Source: Flavobacterium palustre
GTDB taxonomy: Bacteria > Bacteroidota > Bacteroidia > Flavobacteriales > Flavobacteriaceae
Direction: 5' to 3'
Length of the DNA stretch: 64,000 nucleotides
Assembly: GCF_014639535.1 (NCBI RefSeq)
Contig: NZ_BMGA01000006.1
Location: forward strand, 213,343-277,342
Shown here: piece by piece, positions 1 to 8,904 of the stretch
Layout of the letters: the number at the start of each line of letters is the position of its first letter
Numbering within the stretch: the first letter of the stretch is position 1
Made by a program: the position numbers and the translations under genes
Notes under the pieces: model-generated
What the model was told of the DNA's origin: nothing
Database searches by the model: none
What the model saw: the letters and a program-made list of their open reading frames with translations, nothing else

Positions 1-31
1 GATTAAGATTTTAATTTATTTTATAAATGAG

Positions 32-56
32 AAAGCCGACTACAAGAGCCGGCTTT
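32..56 (-). terminator. Hairpin downstream of the T9SS PL38 gene
   Basis: A 7-bp GC-containing stem (32-38 paired with 50-56, 11-nt loop) lies 21 bases past the stop codon of the last minus-strand gene. The tail on the minus strand is only moderately T-rich, so this is a plausible but not strong intrinsic terminator. Confidence 0.5.
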
Positions 57-77
57 AATTCAATTCGTATTAATTAA

Positions 78-3000
78 TTATTGTTTGATAATACTTTTAA
101 CGGTAATTCTATTACCATTACAAACATATAACAAATAGTTTCCTGAAGGCAATCCTTCTAAAGAAATAGCTTGTAGCGTATTTGTCAATGCCTGAAAACG
201 TAACTTAACACCTAAAATATTATATACTTCAAGTGTTGCGCCACTGTAAACTTCATTCACTTTTACATTCAATATAGAAGTCACAGGATTAGGATAAACA
301 ACAACATCTTCTGTTGTATCTCCATCAGTAATTAAACTTTTACTCACTTCTTTATTAGCAACTGCACATGAACCCAACTTATCTCCGTGGTCTAAATGGG
401 ATTGAACTGAATTTGAACTCACACAAATTACCTGATTATTATGGCAAACCATAACTTTATCATTGGAATTACCACACTGTACATTTAATGTTTTAACCTC
501 AATATAAGCTGTAGTTTGACAACCTTTAGCATCAGTTACAATTACAGTATAAGTCCCTGCCGCTGATACTGAAATACTTTGTGATGTTTGGTTTGTACTC
601 CACTGATATGTGTACGGTACAGTACCTCCTGCAGGAGTTGCTGTAATATTAAGAGAAGTTGCCCCATAACCAACATAAATAGTATTCTTCTCATCTACTG
701 CTGAATTAAGTGCATATACATTTGGAATGATAGCTGTTAATTGGATCGGATTCGTGTCATCACAATCATTAGTATTTGCTACACCACAGGCTACTGGGCT
801 ACCCGCTCCTAATCCATCCCCGTCATTATCAGCATACAGTATTTTAGTATCATCACAATCACTGTTATTAGTAGCATATCCTTCAGGAGCAACTGACGAA
901 CACAACATTACTGTTTCAGTAGATCCAAATCCATCTTTATCAGTATCAACATAATATTGAATTGGCTCATGAACTGTGGCATCGTTATCATTGCAATCGG
1001 TGTCATTTGCAGCATAACCTTCAGGAGCATCATTCACAGTAAGCAAAGCAGTTGTAGCCGTTCCAAATCCATCTTTATCTGCATCTACATAAAACAGCTT
1101 ATTCACAGTTAGCGGTTGTGTAACTGAAGTTGCAGCATTGTAGATTTCATCTCCTGACTGTGAAGCTGTAATTGTAGTTGTTCCCGCACCAACAATGTGA
1201 ACTTTACCATCAACAATTGTAGCAACTTCCGGATTAGAACTTGTATAACTTACTGTCAATCCTGAACTCGCAATAGCTCCGGCTGTAAAATCAGCATCCT
1301 CTATTGTTTTTTCAGATAGTTTACTGAACGTAATACTCTGATCATTTTTAAGCACCACAAGATTTCGTTTCACCACATCGGCTGCATAATAGTTAGCATC
1401 CCCAACTTGAGCAGCTGAAATTTCAGAAGTTCCTGCTCCAACAATATGTATTTTTCCATTTACAATAGTTGCAACATTTTCATTGGAACTTGACAAACTT
1501 ACTGCTAATCCTGAACTGGATGTAGCCGAACCAAAATCTGCCATTCCCATTTTCATAACGTCTATAGTTGCGAAAGTTATTGTCTGATAAGCCGGGGCAA
1601 CTAAAGTCTGCAACTCGGCAACAGTTTTAACCGTTTTAACCCAATCCACCTGATAATTAGCCTCGCCTGATGTAATATCAGCTATTTTAAATTGAAAAGT
1701 TGTTAAACTCGTTGGAACAGTTAAAACACCTGCTGTACCAAAACCAGTTTTAGAAAGATCAAAATAATAAATGTCATTACCCACTTTACCAGTCCATTTA
1801 TTACTGCCATTTCCAAAAGATCCCAGATTAGAATCTAGAGTGATATTGGCAACTATTGGTTTTTTCAACTTAATGGCTACAATAGGATAATTTGCAGGAT
1901 ACAATGTCGCTCCTGCTGTTCTTTTAACATCCCCACGATAAGAACCGTTAGTTTGTTTAGCAAGACCTACCCGTAAATGACCATTATCCGCTGTAGCAGT
2001 AGCTCCACTGGTAGTTGTACTCCAACCGTCTGCAGTTGTCGAAAAATTATCATTTATTAAACCAGTTGCCGGATCAAAGGCTGTAAGCTCTGCTACTGTT
2101 TTAACCGTTTTAACCCAATCTACCGTATAACTTGTTTCACCAGAAGCAATATCGGCTACTTTGAACTGAAAAGTTGAAAGTGTTGTGGCTGCAGTAGTTG
2201 ACAACATAGTAGGCGTTGCACCAAAACCTGTTTTAGTAAGATCATAATAATAAATCTCCTCTCCTACTTTTCCTGTCCATTTGTTAGCAGCATTACCATA
2301 GCTTCCTAAGTTAGTATCAAAAGTAAAATTGCAACTAACAGGCTTCTTGATTTTAATTGCCAGAATTGGATAATTGCCAGGATGAACCGTAGTAATGTTA
2401 TTCTGCATGTCTCCTCTTCCTTTCCCATTCGATTGAATTACCGTTGTTATTTTTAATTGCCCGTCTTCTGCTGTAGCAACCGATCCGGTAGTTACAGCTT
2501 TCCATGTCTGAGTTGAAGTTGTAAAATTATCATCAATTAATCCCTGATTTACAAATGGATAGTCATTAGCCGGATTCAAATAAAATAATAAAGATCCATA
2601 ACCCGGGTTATCCGCACCAACAGGAGCACCTTCAGCACCCATTCTCCCTAATACAGCCATTGTTTGAGGCATTGTCAAACCTTTACGATACACATAATGA
2701 TTATAAGCAATTTCAAACACAGGTCTTAACTGCCCACGCCCATTTGGAGAAATTGCGGTTGGTGTATAATCCTGATAATTTTTTTCACAATAATCATAAC
2801 TGGTTTGATAAGGAACATCCATACCCAAATTGTATTGAGAAGTATATTCATAACCTCTCATAATAGCATTATTATTAGCAGAATATAAATCTACCCCTTG
2901 TTTCAAGGCCATTTCTGCCAATTCAGCAAGAGAACCTAAAGCCAGCATCGTATGAGGTTGATCCCGGTTACTTTCCTGTAATTGACCTGCATCGGTAAGT

Positions 3001-4355
3001 ACATAATTTTTAATGCTTCCATTACCTTCTCCGTAATAATAGTAGTTTATAGTTTTGTTGAACATGGCTGTATCTTCGGTAAAAATGGCTATTCCCATTA
3101 AGGCTTTCATACAAATAATATCCCAGTTACCATGAGCACAAGGTTTGAAATTTCCAATTATTGGATAAAAAACCGACTTCAGCATATTTTGGCACTGCAA
3201 CACTTTGGCTGCCGCCCATGATGGATAAACAGAACGCATAATCTCAGCTGCATTAACCAACATAAATCCGTACAAGCCATTTAGCTCCGCATCAGCACCA
3301 ACTATCGATGTAGTAGTAGCAGAATAAGCATCTAATATCTGAATGGCTTTTAAAGCGTGTGCCTCATTACCATTAATTTTATACATTAACGCATTGTAAT
3401 AAGCCGCCAGAAAATCACTCTCTACATTATTTTTAACAGTCCCACCCGCTACTCCGTCAATGGTAAGGGAAGCATCTCTTGTAAGAGCACTATAAGGGCC
3501 TTTCATAGTATAAGTTGCAGAAGCTTTACCCGAAGCCACCAAAGCTTGATAACTCTGGTATGGACGACCCGCCTGCTGAGCTACTAAGTCTTTAATCCTG
3601 TTAAGGTCGGCTGCATTATGAAGCAAACCAGGATGTACAAAAGTACCACTGAATTCAAATTGAGGATTAGTCGTTCCGGAAGGATTTAAAAAAGCACGTA
3701 AGGCATCTACAGAAGCAAAACTCTTCACCCAATCCACCTGATAATTGGTTTTATTTGCAGCAATTTCTTCATCAGTTAAGACAATATCCGCTACTTTAAG
3801 TTGGAATGAAGATAGTGTAGTTTCCTGAGTAGTCGAAAGCGTAGTGCTACCCAATTTTCCGGTTGAAAGATCCCAATAAAAAACATTACCGCTTTCAGTA
3901 ACAATTTTAGTTCCGTTGTTATTGGTACCATTATAAGAGCCCAAACTAGTGTCAAAAAAATAATTACAACGCGGCGGTTTATTAATCTTAATGGCAATTA
4001 TAGGGTAATTCCCGGCATGAAAAGTTATGCCTCCGTTTTTTTTAAAATCAGCACGGTATTTTCCACTTGAAGGTGCCGGAAAGTTCACATTATATTTTCC
4101 ATTTAAAATTTGACCTGTTGATCCTGCGGTTGCAGCAACCCAGTTAAAAGTAGCTCCGGTAGAAAAATCATCATTTATCTGTCCGGTTTGAGCTTCAGCT
4201 TTTATAAAAGAAAAAAGTAATAGTATAATGGCCAAGATGGCAGTGTTGAACAAATTATATAATTTTTCAGATACTGTTCCAAATGTAGCGACTAACCCAA
4301 AAGATTGGGGTAAAGTAAAGTTTTTGTCAATATTTATCAGTTTAAAATTTTCCAT
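78..4355 (-). CDS. T9SS-secreted multimodular PL38-like polyuronate lyase
   Basis: This 1425-residue exported protein probably cleaves a uronic-acid polysaccharide outside the cell. A long N-region and hydrophobic stretch end at AEAQ near residue 55. Module order is approximate: DUF4979-like domain (57-225); alginate-lyase/PL38-like (alpha/alpha) domain (238-610) starting at HPGLLH and containing HGNWD, QESNRDQPH and GRGQLRPV; two more DUF4979-like copies (612-765 and 766-915), each ending in VDWVKTVKTVAEL; two BIG2-like repeats with GxxxIVGAGT; MopE-type metal-binding repeats with DxDxDGxG and DCDD; a SprB-like repeat; and a type A T9SS sorting domain (YPNPVTS, near the C-terminus). The lyase domain resembles the lipoprotein at 6359-7639, and the DUF4979-like units resemble the C-terminus of the SGBP at 7710-8879. 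It is separated from the upstream operon by a terminator and 476 bases, so it probably has its own promoter. PL38 members are known to act on glucuronan or alginate; the substrate here is inferred. Confidence 0.8.
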   Translation of the reverse strand: MENFKLINIDKNFTLPQSFGLVATFGTVSEKLYNLFNTAILAIILLLFSFIKAEAQTGQINDDFSTGATFNWVAATAGSTGQILNGKYNVNFPAPSSGKYRADFKKNGGITFHAGNYPIIAIKINKPPRCNYFFDTSLGSYNGTNNNGTKIVTESGNVFYWDLSTGKLGSTTLSTTQETTLSSFQLKVADIVLTDEEIAANKTNYQVDWVKSFASVDALRAFLNPSGTTNPQFEFSGTFVHPGLLHNAADLNRIKDLVAQQAGRPYQSYQALVASGKASATYTMKGPYSALTRDASLTIDGVAGGTVKNNVESDFLAAYYNALMYKINGNEAHALKAIQILDAYSATTTSIVGADAELNGLYGFMLVNAAEIMRSVYPSWAAAKVLQCQNMLKSVFYPIIGNFKPCAHGNWDIICMKALMGIAIFTEDTAMFNKTINYYYYGEGNGSIKNYVLTDAGQLQESNRDQPHTMLALGSLAELAEMALKQGVDLYSANNNAIMRGYEYTSQYNLGMDVPYQTSYDYCEKNYQDYTPTAISPNGRGQLRPVFEIAYNHYVYRKGLTMPQTMAVLGRMGAEGAPVGADNPGYGSLLFYLNPANDYPFVNQGLIDDNFTTSTQTWKAVTTGSVATAEDGQLKITTVIQSNGKGRGDMQNNITTVHPGNYPILAIKIKKPVSCNFTFDTNLGSYGNAANKWTGKVGEEIYYYDLTKTGFGATPTMLSTTAATTLSTFQFKVADIASGETSYTVDWVKTVKTVAELTAFDPATGLINDNFSTTADGWSTTTSGATATADNGHLRVGLAKQTNGSYRGDVKRTAGATLYPANYPIVAIKLKKPIVANITLDSNLGSFGNGSNKWTGKVGNDIYYFDLSKTGFGTAGVLTVPTSLTTFQFKIADITSGEANYQVDWVKTVKTVAELQTLVAPAYQTITFATIDVMKMGMADFGSATSSSGLAVSLSSSNENVATIVNGKIHIVGAGTSEISAAQVGDANYYAADVVKRNLVVLKNDQSITFSKLSEKTIEDADFTAGAIASSGLTVSYTSSNPEVATIVDGKVHIVGAGTTTITASQSGDEIYNAATSVTQPLTVNKLFYVDADKDGFGTATTALLTVNDAPEGYAANDTDCNDNDATVHEPIQYYVDTDKDGFGSTETVMLCSSVAPEGYATNNSDCDDTKILYADNDGDGLGAGSPVACGVANTNDCDDTNPIQLTAIIPNVYALNSAVDEKNTIYVGYGATSLNITATPAGGTVPYTYQWSTNQTSQSISVSAAGTYTVIVTDAKGCQTTAYIEVKTLNVQCGNSNDKVMVCHNNQVICVSSNSVQSHLDHGDKLGSCAVANKEVSKSLITDGDTTEDVVVYPNPVTSILNVKVNEVYSGATLEVYNILGVKLRFQALTNTLQAISLEGLPSGNYLLYVCNGNRITVKSIIKQ

Positions 4356-4831
4356 TGGTTGGTTTTAGATATAAATTCATATTTTTTTTGGTGGTTTTAG
4401 TTTTCTATTCAACTCATTATTATCAAGTTGTATTTATTTTCATCATCTCATTTTGAAATTAAATCAATATGAATGACATACCAATTAAGTTTAATTTTTA
4501 TTTACCATAGGCATTTTGATTTTTGATTATAGCATTGTATTATCTTCATTTATTTACAATCAAAAATACCTAGATGAATTCTTCTTGAATACTAATTATC
4601 AACCATTATATATAAACTATCATCCATTATTCAATTTATTTTACAAAAAACACAGATAAATTTTACAACACACCAACACAACATAAACCACTGAATTAAA
4701 ACACTTTACACCAGAACAAAGACACCCCATAATTCTAGCAATTCTAAATAACAAAGCCAAGAATGCGCTTAAGAAAACGCAGCCTTGGCATATAAAAATT
4801 AGTAATGGTTTAGGATATTGGTACTTCTACC
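4356..4831. other. 476-bp intergenic region
   Basis: The region is very AT-rich and I see no coding potential in it. It holds the terminator of the upstream gene (4756-4789) and presumably the promoter of the large T9SS lyase gene. A TAnnTTTG-like -7 element reads on the minus strand at 4561-4568, but no TTG is correctly spaced from it, so I do not call a promoter. Confidence 0.5.
4756..4789 (-). terminator. Intrinsic terminator after the beta-helix enzyme gene
   Basis: An outer 6-bp stem (4756-4761 with 4784-4789) and an inner 3-bp stem (4765-4767 with 4778-4780) are followed on the minus strand by TTTGTTATTT. It lies 42 bases past the stop of the gene at 4832 and separates the lyase locus from the T9SS lyase gene. 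Confidence 0.7.
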
Positions 4832-6241
4832 TTATTTAAACTTTAGCTCCTGAACAAAATCTTTTACTACATAATTATTTGTTTTATCCTCCTGAATCAA
4901 CTCACCATTAATTTTAAAATTATTAATTTCAACATCCTGTATTAGTCTATCTTTTGAAAAACCTTCCAGTAAAGACGGATTTACGGGACGTCCATTATAA
5001 CTAATGTTTGACAACACTAAATTTTGGATCCCCTTACCAGGAGCATTACTATATTTTTCATTAAAATAAACTCTGAAATTAAATAATTGCCCTTCCTGAA
5101 TATCATCAATTCGGATGTTCTCATAACGTATATTTTTCACCAGATTATTATCGCTGGCACTAATGGCTAAACATCCCTGATAATTTCGGTCGTCTTCGTC
5201 ATGTTCCAGAATATCGATATCTGAGAACGTTATATTTTCAATTAGATTCCCCTTACCTTCAGCATCTCCGTGAAGTCCTATATTAGTAGGGTGTGCTATA
5301 TCTGCCCATAATACTGAATTATGAATAAGATAATTTTTAGCATCGCCATAAAAATCCCAACGATGTCCATAAATAGCGATACAATCATCTGAATTTCGCA
5401 TAAAAACATCATCAATTTCCACATTAGAACAGGACATCAAATCAATGCCATCGCTCCAGCCTTTACTGCTAAACGATTTGATATTTCGAATGGTTAAATC
5501 GTTACTTTGCCCTCCATAAACGGTGTAATGGGAAGGATTAATAAACGTGAGTCCATCAATAATTACATTTTTCGAATTCCGAATTTCCACCCCTCTTTCG
5601 GGCTGCATAATAATACCTCTTCCTCTAATAGTGACATCTTTTGCATCAGATATAAAAAACTTTGCTTTTACAATGGCTCCGCCGTCAATATAAACTGTTT
5701 TTCCGGAAGGTATGTGATAAACATTCCCAGGCTGATCATTGGGTTGGTGAACTCCCGGACCAAAATAAATCACGTTGGGATCTTTTGGATTCGGCTTATT
5801 TTTTTCAAGGGCATTGGCAAAAAGATGTAAATTATGCAGTCTGTCGCCATCAATTTCTATTGATAATTTGGATGGTTTGTCTAACGAAAAAGTTATCGTA
5901 TTTCCCTTTACTATCGACTGAATCCCCAAAATTGCAGGACGAATATTTACCTTATTAACTAAGCCATTATTCTTCTTAATCATGACTTCCACTTTACCGG
6001 AAAAATCAAAATACGCCATCGAGGCAATTGACTTAGTATCTAAATCCACTTCTACATTGTATTCAAATAAATCTTTCCATTCTCCTTTTGGAGTTCGTAC
6101 AAGCACGGTAAAATCGTCATTATGTGCCGAATATTTATATCCTCCCGGTACTTCATAAGTAATTAATTCCTGAGCTGATAATTGAAAAATTATCAGCAAC
6201 CCAAGGATTGTAAAAAAAATTTTACTCATATTCTTTATCAA
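4832..6241 (-). CDS. GH28/GH49-like parallel beta-helix glycoside hydrolase
   Basis: A secreted or periplasmic 469-residue enzyme with a Sec signal peptide ending at LSAQ (about residue 23). Residues 25-165 look like a beta-sandwich, and residues 170-440 form a right-handed beta-helix rich in NVxIxxxxxxN repeats. Acidic motifs at the usual GH28/GH49 clan positions are visible: SDGID, SDDCIAIYG and IGLHGD. The canonical GH28 NTD and GHG signatures are replaced by SDG and LHGD, so polygalacturonase activity should not be assumed; the two-domain layout recalls GH49 dextranase-type enzymes. It lies 117 bases downstream of the PL38-like lipoprotein gene with a terminator-like hairpin between them, so it may be a read-through gene or have its own promoter. 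Its context suggests it acts on the same uronate-containing glycan. Confidence 0.72.
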   Translation of the reverse strand: MIKNMSKIFFTILGLLIIFQLSAQELITYEVPGGYKYSAHNDDFTVLVRTPKGEWKDLFEYNVEVDLDTKSIASMAYFDFSGKVEVMIKKNNGLVNKVNIRPAILGIQSIVKGNTITFSLDKPSKLSIEIDGDRLHNLHLFANALEKNKPNPKDPNVIYFGPGVHQPNDQPGNVYHIPSGKTVYIDGGAIVKAKFFISDAKDVTIRGRGIIMQPERGVEIRNSKNVIIDGLTFINPSHYTVYGGQSNDLTIRNIKSFSSKGWSDGIDLMSCSNVEIDDVFMRNSDDCIAIYGHRWDFYGDAKNYLIHNSVLWADIAHPTNIGLHGDAEGKGNLIENITFSDIDILEHDEDDRNYQGCLAISASDNNLVKNIRYENIRIDDIQEGQLFNFRVYFNEKYSNAPGKGIQNLVLSNISYNGRPVNPSLLEGFSKDRLIQDVEINNFKINGELIQEDKTNNYVVKDFVQELKFK

Positions 6242-6296
6242 AGTTTGACTCTGTTTTTTTTTTTATTATAATTTTCGAAATTAAAATTAAAAACAA

Positions 6297-6336
6297 ACCC
6301 ATCGGTGTAATTTTAAAAATAATTACAGCAATGGGT
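6297..6336 (-). terminator. Terminator-like hairpin between PL38 lipoprotein and beta-helix genes
   Basis: An outer 6-bp stem (6297-6302 with 6331-6336) and an inner 7-bp stem (6306-6312 with 6321-6327) are followed on the minus strand by TTTGTTTTTAATTTT. It starts 22 bases past the stop of the gene at 6359. It could end the susCD transcript or reduce expression of the downstream gene. Confidence 0.7.
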
Positions 6337-6358
6337 AGTTAAAATTATTGGGACAAAT

Positions 6359-7639
6359 CTACTCTACGCTATATAATAAAGTTCCAAATCCTAAATCATC
6401 ATATCCTCCACTATTTGGGTTCAAATCACCACTACCTCCTTCCGGGTAACCTACATCTTTGGCCATTTTTATATAACGGGCCTTTATTCCTTTATCTTTT
6501 GTATAATGATTGTATATTCTTTCCCATACTGGTCTAATTTGTCCTCGTCCTGCGTCATCAGCAGCTGTAGTATGTGTCACATTAGCACAGTTAGTATAAG
6601 TTTTAAAAGGTACATTTAATCTGGCAACATTGTATTTAGCCACATATTCAGCCCCTTTTAAGATCATATTGTCATTATAACCATAAATATCTAAACCTTG
6701 ATTTTCTCCCATTTGAGCAATAGACCCCAATAATCCAATGACCATTAAAGTATGCCCTTGATCACGACCTGATTCCTGAACCTGTCCTAAATCAATATCA
6801 TCATTGGCTGTTTTAGGATGTATGTAATTAATAGCTTTTAATAATTGCCCATTTCCTGCTCCTTTCATCAGGTAATTAATTGCAAAGGTGTACATAGGAA
6901 CATCATCATTCAATACTGCTATAGACATAACAGAAGCTAAATTACACAAATCCCAATTTGCCCAATAATGAGTAATACAAGCATTATTATGTCTGTCTAA
7001 AAAATCTTTGTTTACCGGATAAAAAACATCTACCATCCATTTTTTAAATTTTGCTAAATCAGTGGCATTCCAACCTGAATAATCACGCATAATTTCGGCA
7101 GCATTTGCAAATTGATAACCATAAATTCCTGCTCCCAATGCCTTATTAGAATCACCACTAATAGACGTACAGGTAGCAGCCCAAGCATTCAAAATTTGAA
7201 TCGATTTATTGGCATAAGCTACATCTCCGGTAATTTTCCAACGAATTGCTGTTAAATAGGCTGCATGAGCATCTTCCATAGCAGCTCCGTAATTATCTGG
7301 TAATGGTTCTTCTAATGAACCTCCTCCTCTAATCAATTTTACAACAGGCCCTTTCATCACGTAAGTAGCTGAAGCATGGTTATTAGAAATCATTTTATTA
7401 TATCCCGAAATCCAAGGATCGATCTGATTATCAACCTTTGTTTTCATTCGGTCAAAATCAGCTTGGGAATGTAATAAACCAGGGTGCGCAAAAACCATAT
7501 TAGTTGGAACTGTAATTTCTTCTATTACTGTCCCTCCTTCTACTTTTTTCTCAGGTAAGCCATAATCATAACTGCATGCAATAAATGTTAACGAACTTAT
7601 TGCCGCTATTGCTATTTTAGTTTTTATATTTTTTTTCAT
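6359..7639 (-). CDS. PL38-like polyuronate (alginate/glucuronan) lyase lipoprotein
   Basis: A 426-residue lipoprotein with lipobox LTFIAC (Cys at residue 22) that probably cleaves a uronic-acid polymer by beta-elimination. From HPGLLH (about residue 52) to the end it is a single alginate-lyase-family (alpha/alpha) domain. Family-conserved stretches are ASATYVMKGP, HYWANWDLCN, QESGRDQGH and GRGQIRPVWERIYNHY. The same motifs recur in the T9SS protein at 78-4355, so the strain has two paralogous lyases, one lipid-anchored and one T9SS-secreted. The gene follows the SGBP gene by 70 bases and is followed by a strong hairpin, so it ends the susCD-SGBP operon. PL38 includes characterised glucuronan and alginate lyases; which applies here cannot be read from the sequence. 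Confidence 0.8.
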   Translation of the reverse strand: MKKNIKTKIAIAAISSLTFIACSYDYGLPEKKVEGGTVIEEITVPTNMVFAHPGLLHSQADFDRMKTKVDNQIDPWISGYNKMISNNHASATYVMKGPVVKLIRGGGSLEEPLPDNYGAAMEDAHAAYLTAIRWKITGDVAYANKSIQILNAWAATCTSISGDSNKALGAGIYGYQFANAAEIMRDYSGWNATDLAKFKKWMVDVFYPVNKDFLDRHNNACITHYWANWDLCNLASVMSIAVLNDDVPMYTFAINYLMKGAGNGQLLKAINYIHPKTANDDIDLGQVQESGRDQGHTLMVIGLLGSIAQMGENQGLDIYGYNDNMILKGAEYVAKYNVARLNVPFKTYTNCANVTHTTAADDAGRGQIRPVWERIYNHYTKDKGIKARYIKMAKDVGYPEGGSGDLNPNSGGYDDLGFGTLLYSVE

Positions 7640-7668
7640 TTTAGTTTTTTTTTATCTTTTGAAACTAA

Positions 7669-7695
7669 ACCAGAAATATTATATCTATTTCTGGT
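7669..7695 (-). other. Intergenic hairpin between SGBP and lyase genes
   Basis: A 9-bp perfect stem (7669-7677 with 7687-7695, 9-nt loop) lies in the 70-bp gap. The minus-strand tail (TTAGTTTC) is too weak for a clear terminator. It may be an mRNA-stabilising or partial-termination hairpin that sets relative expression of the binding protein and the lyase. Confidence 0.45.
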
Positions 7696-7709
7696 CTAGT
7701 AATTACTAT

Positions 7710-8879
7710 TTATAAACCAAGGAATGCCTGAAGTTCTGCTTTATTTTTAAAGGTACGAATCCAATCTACTTCATAACCAGTCTCAGAACCTACTATATCC
7801 GCTATTTTAAACTGTCTTGTAGTTAACTCCGTTTCAGTTAAATAATCCGCAGATAAATCATAATAAATTACATTTTTAGAAATATAATCGGTTTTATATT
7901 TATTATTACCCGCATTAATTCCTCCGGCAACAGCAGGATCTAATACTATATTACCGGTTCCAGGTTTATAACTTCCGGTTCCTGTAAAAGTAATTTTCAT
8001 TGCCAGAATAGGATAGTTAGGTGACTGAACCCATTTTGTTTTTGCTGTTCCACCAGGATAAGGGAAAACACCATTAATACTATAATATAAATCGGCACGA
8101 CGTTTACTTGCTGAAGTTCCTAATTGTGCTGGATCAAAAGTTACTTTCAATTTTCCATCTTCAATTTTATAAGTAGCGTTTTGAGCCGGCATCCATTGAA
8201 CATCTGTAGCATCATCAAATTCAAATATATATTTACCTTTTGGAGGTGCAATAACTGTAAATTCAGGACCGGTAATAATTTGATTTTCTAACCAAACACG
8301 TACTTTTCCGGTTACCGCCCCTTTTGGGATTAATACAGCTATTTGTGTATCAGAAACTGATACAACCTTTGCAGAAATAGCATCTTTTGTTAAACCATTT
8401 GAAAATTTAACTGAAACCTTTGACAAATCTGTACCAAAGCCCTGTCCAGAAATTTGAATTTGATCACCTACATTTCCAGTAGTTGGTGAAACACTGCTAA
8501 TAGTAGCTCCTGCTACATATTCAAAATCTGATGTTTCAAATGTATTAGTCCACACTTTTACTTTTATTGGTCCAGTACCTGCATTTTGAGGTACTCTCAC
8601 AGTAACCGAAGTATCAGTATAACTTATAATTTCATCGGCAAGAACACCATTAAAATAAATTTTTGCAGCTTGTTGATAATTCCCAAAATTAGTTCCTGTT
8701 AAAGTAACTATGTTACCTGATGTTCCCGTTGAAGGAGAAACAGTAGTTACTGTTACTGCCGGATACGTAACCAAAGGGTCTCCGCTAAAATCCTTTTCCT
8801 GATCACTACAGGAAGCCATTAGTACCATACTAAATAGTACTATTGCAGCTTTTATTTTATTTTTTATAATATGATTCAT
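7710..8879 (-). CDS. Surface glycan-binding lipoprotein with IPT/TIG and DUF4979-like domains
   Basis: A 389-residue lipoprotein (lipobox LMASC) in the usual third position after susC and susD, so it is probably a SusE/F-type surface glycan-binding protein. Two IPT/TIG Ig-like domains follow, at about 40-125 and 126-210 (VSPSTGTSGNIVTLTGTNFG and VSPTTGNVGDQIQISGQGFG). They are presumably spacers that lift the C-terminal binding domain off the membrane. Residues 215-389 form a DUF4979-like beta-sandwich with NYPILAMKI and a VDWIRTFKNKAELQAFL ending, which occurs three times in the T9SS lyase at 78-4355. No catalytic motif is visible. Spacing to susD is 25 bases, so the genes are co-transcribed. 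Confidence 0.85.
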   Translation of the reverse strand: MNHIIKNKIKAAIVLFSMVLMASCSDQEKDFSGDPLVTYPAVTVTTVSPSTGTSGNIVTLTGTNFGNYQQAAKIYFNGVLADEIISYTDTSVTVRVPQNAGTGPIKVKVWTNTFETSDFEYVAGATISSVSPTTGNVGDQIQISGQGFGTDLSKVSVKFSNGLTKDAISAKVVSVSDTQIAVLIPKGAVTGKVRVWLENQIITGPEFTVIAPPKGKYIFEFDDATDVQWMPAQNATYKIEDGKLKVTFDPAQLGTSASKRRADLYYSINGVFPYPGGTAKTKWVQSPNYPILAMKITFTGTGSYKPGTGNIVLDPAVAGGINAGNNKYKTDYISKNVIYYDLSADYLTETELTTRQFKIADIVGSETGYEVDWIRTFKNKAELQAFLGL

Positions 8880-8904
8880 AATCTTATAATTTTAAAAGTA
8901 CTAA

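Noticed and set aside
960-1090. Repeated DxDxDG/DCDD-coding segments looking like tandem DNA repeats
   Set aside because: They are protein-level metal-binding repeats inside the large T9SS gene and differ at the DNA level, so they are not a DNA repeat or CRISPR array.
4561-4568. TAnnTTTG-like element upstream of the T9SS lyase gene
   Set aside because: No TTG stands within 17-23 bases, and such 6-of-8 matches are frequent in this AT-rich sequence.
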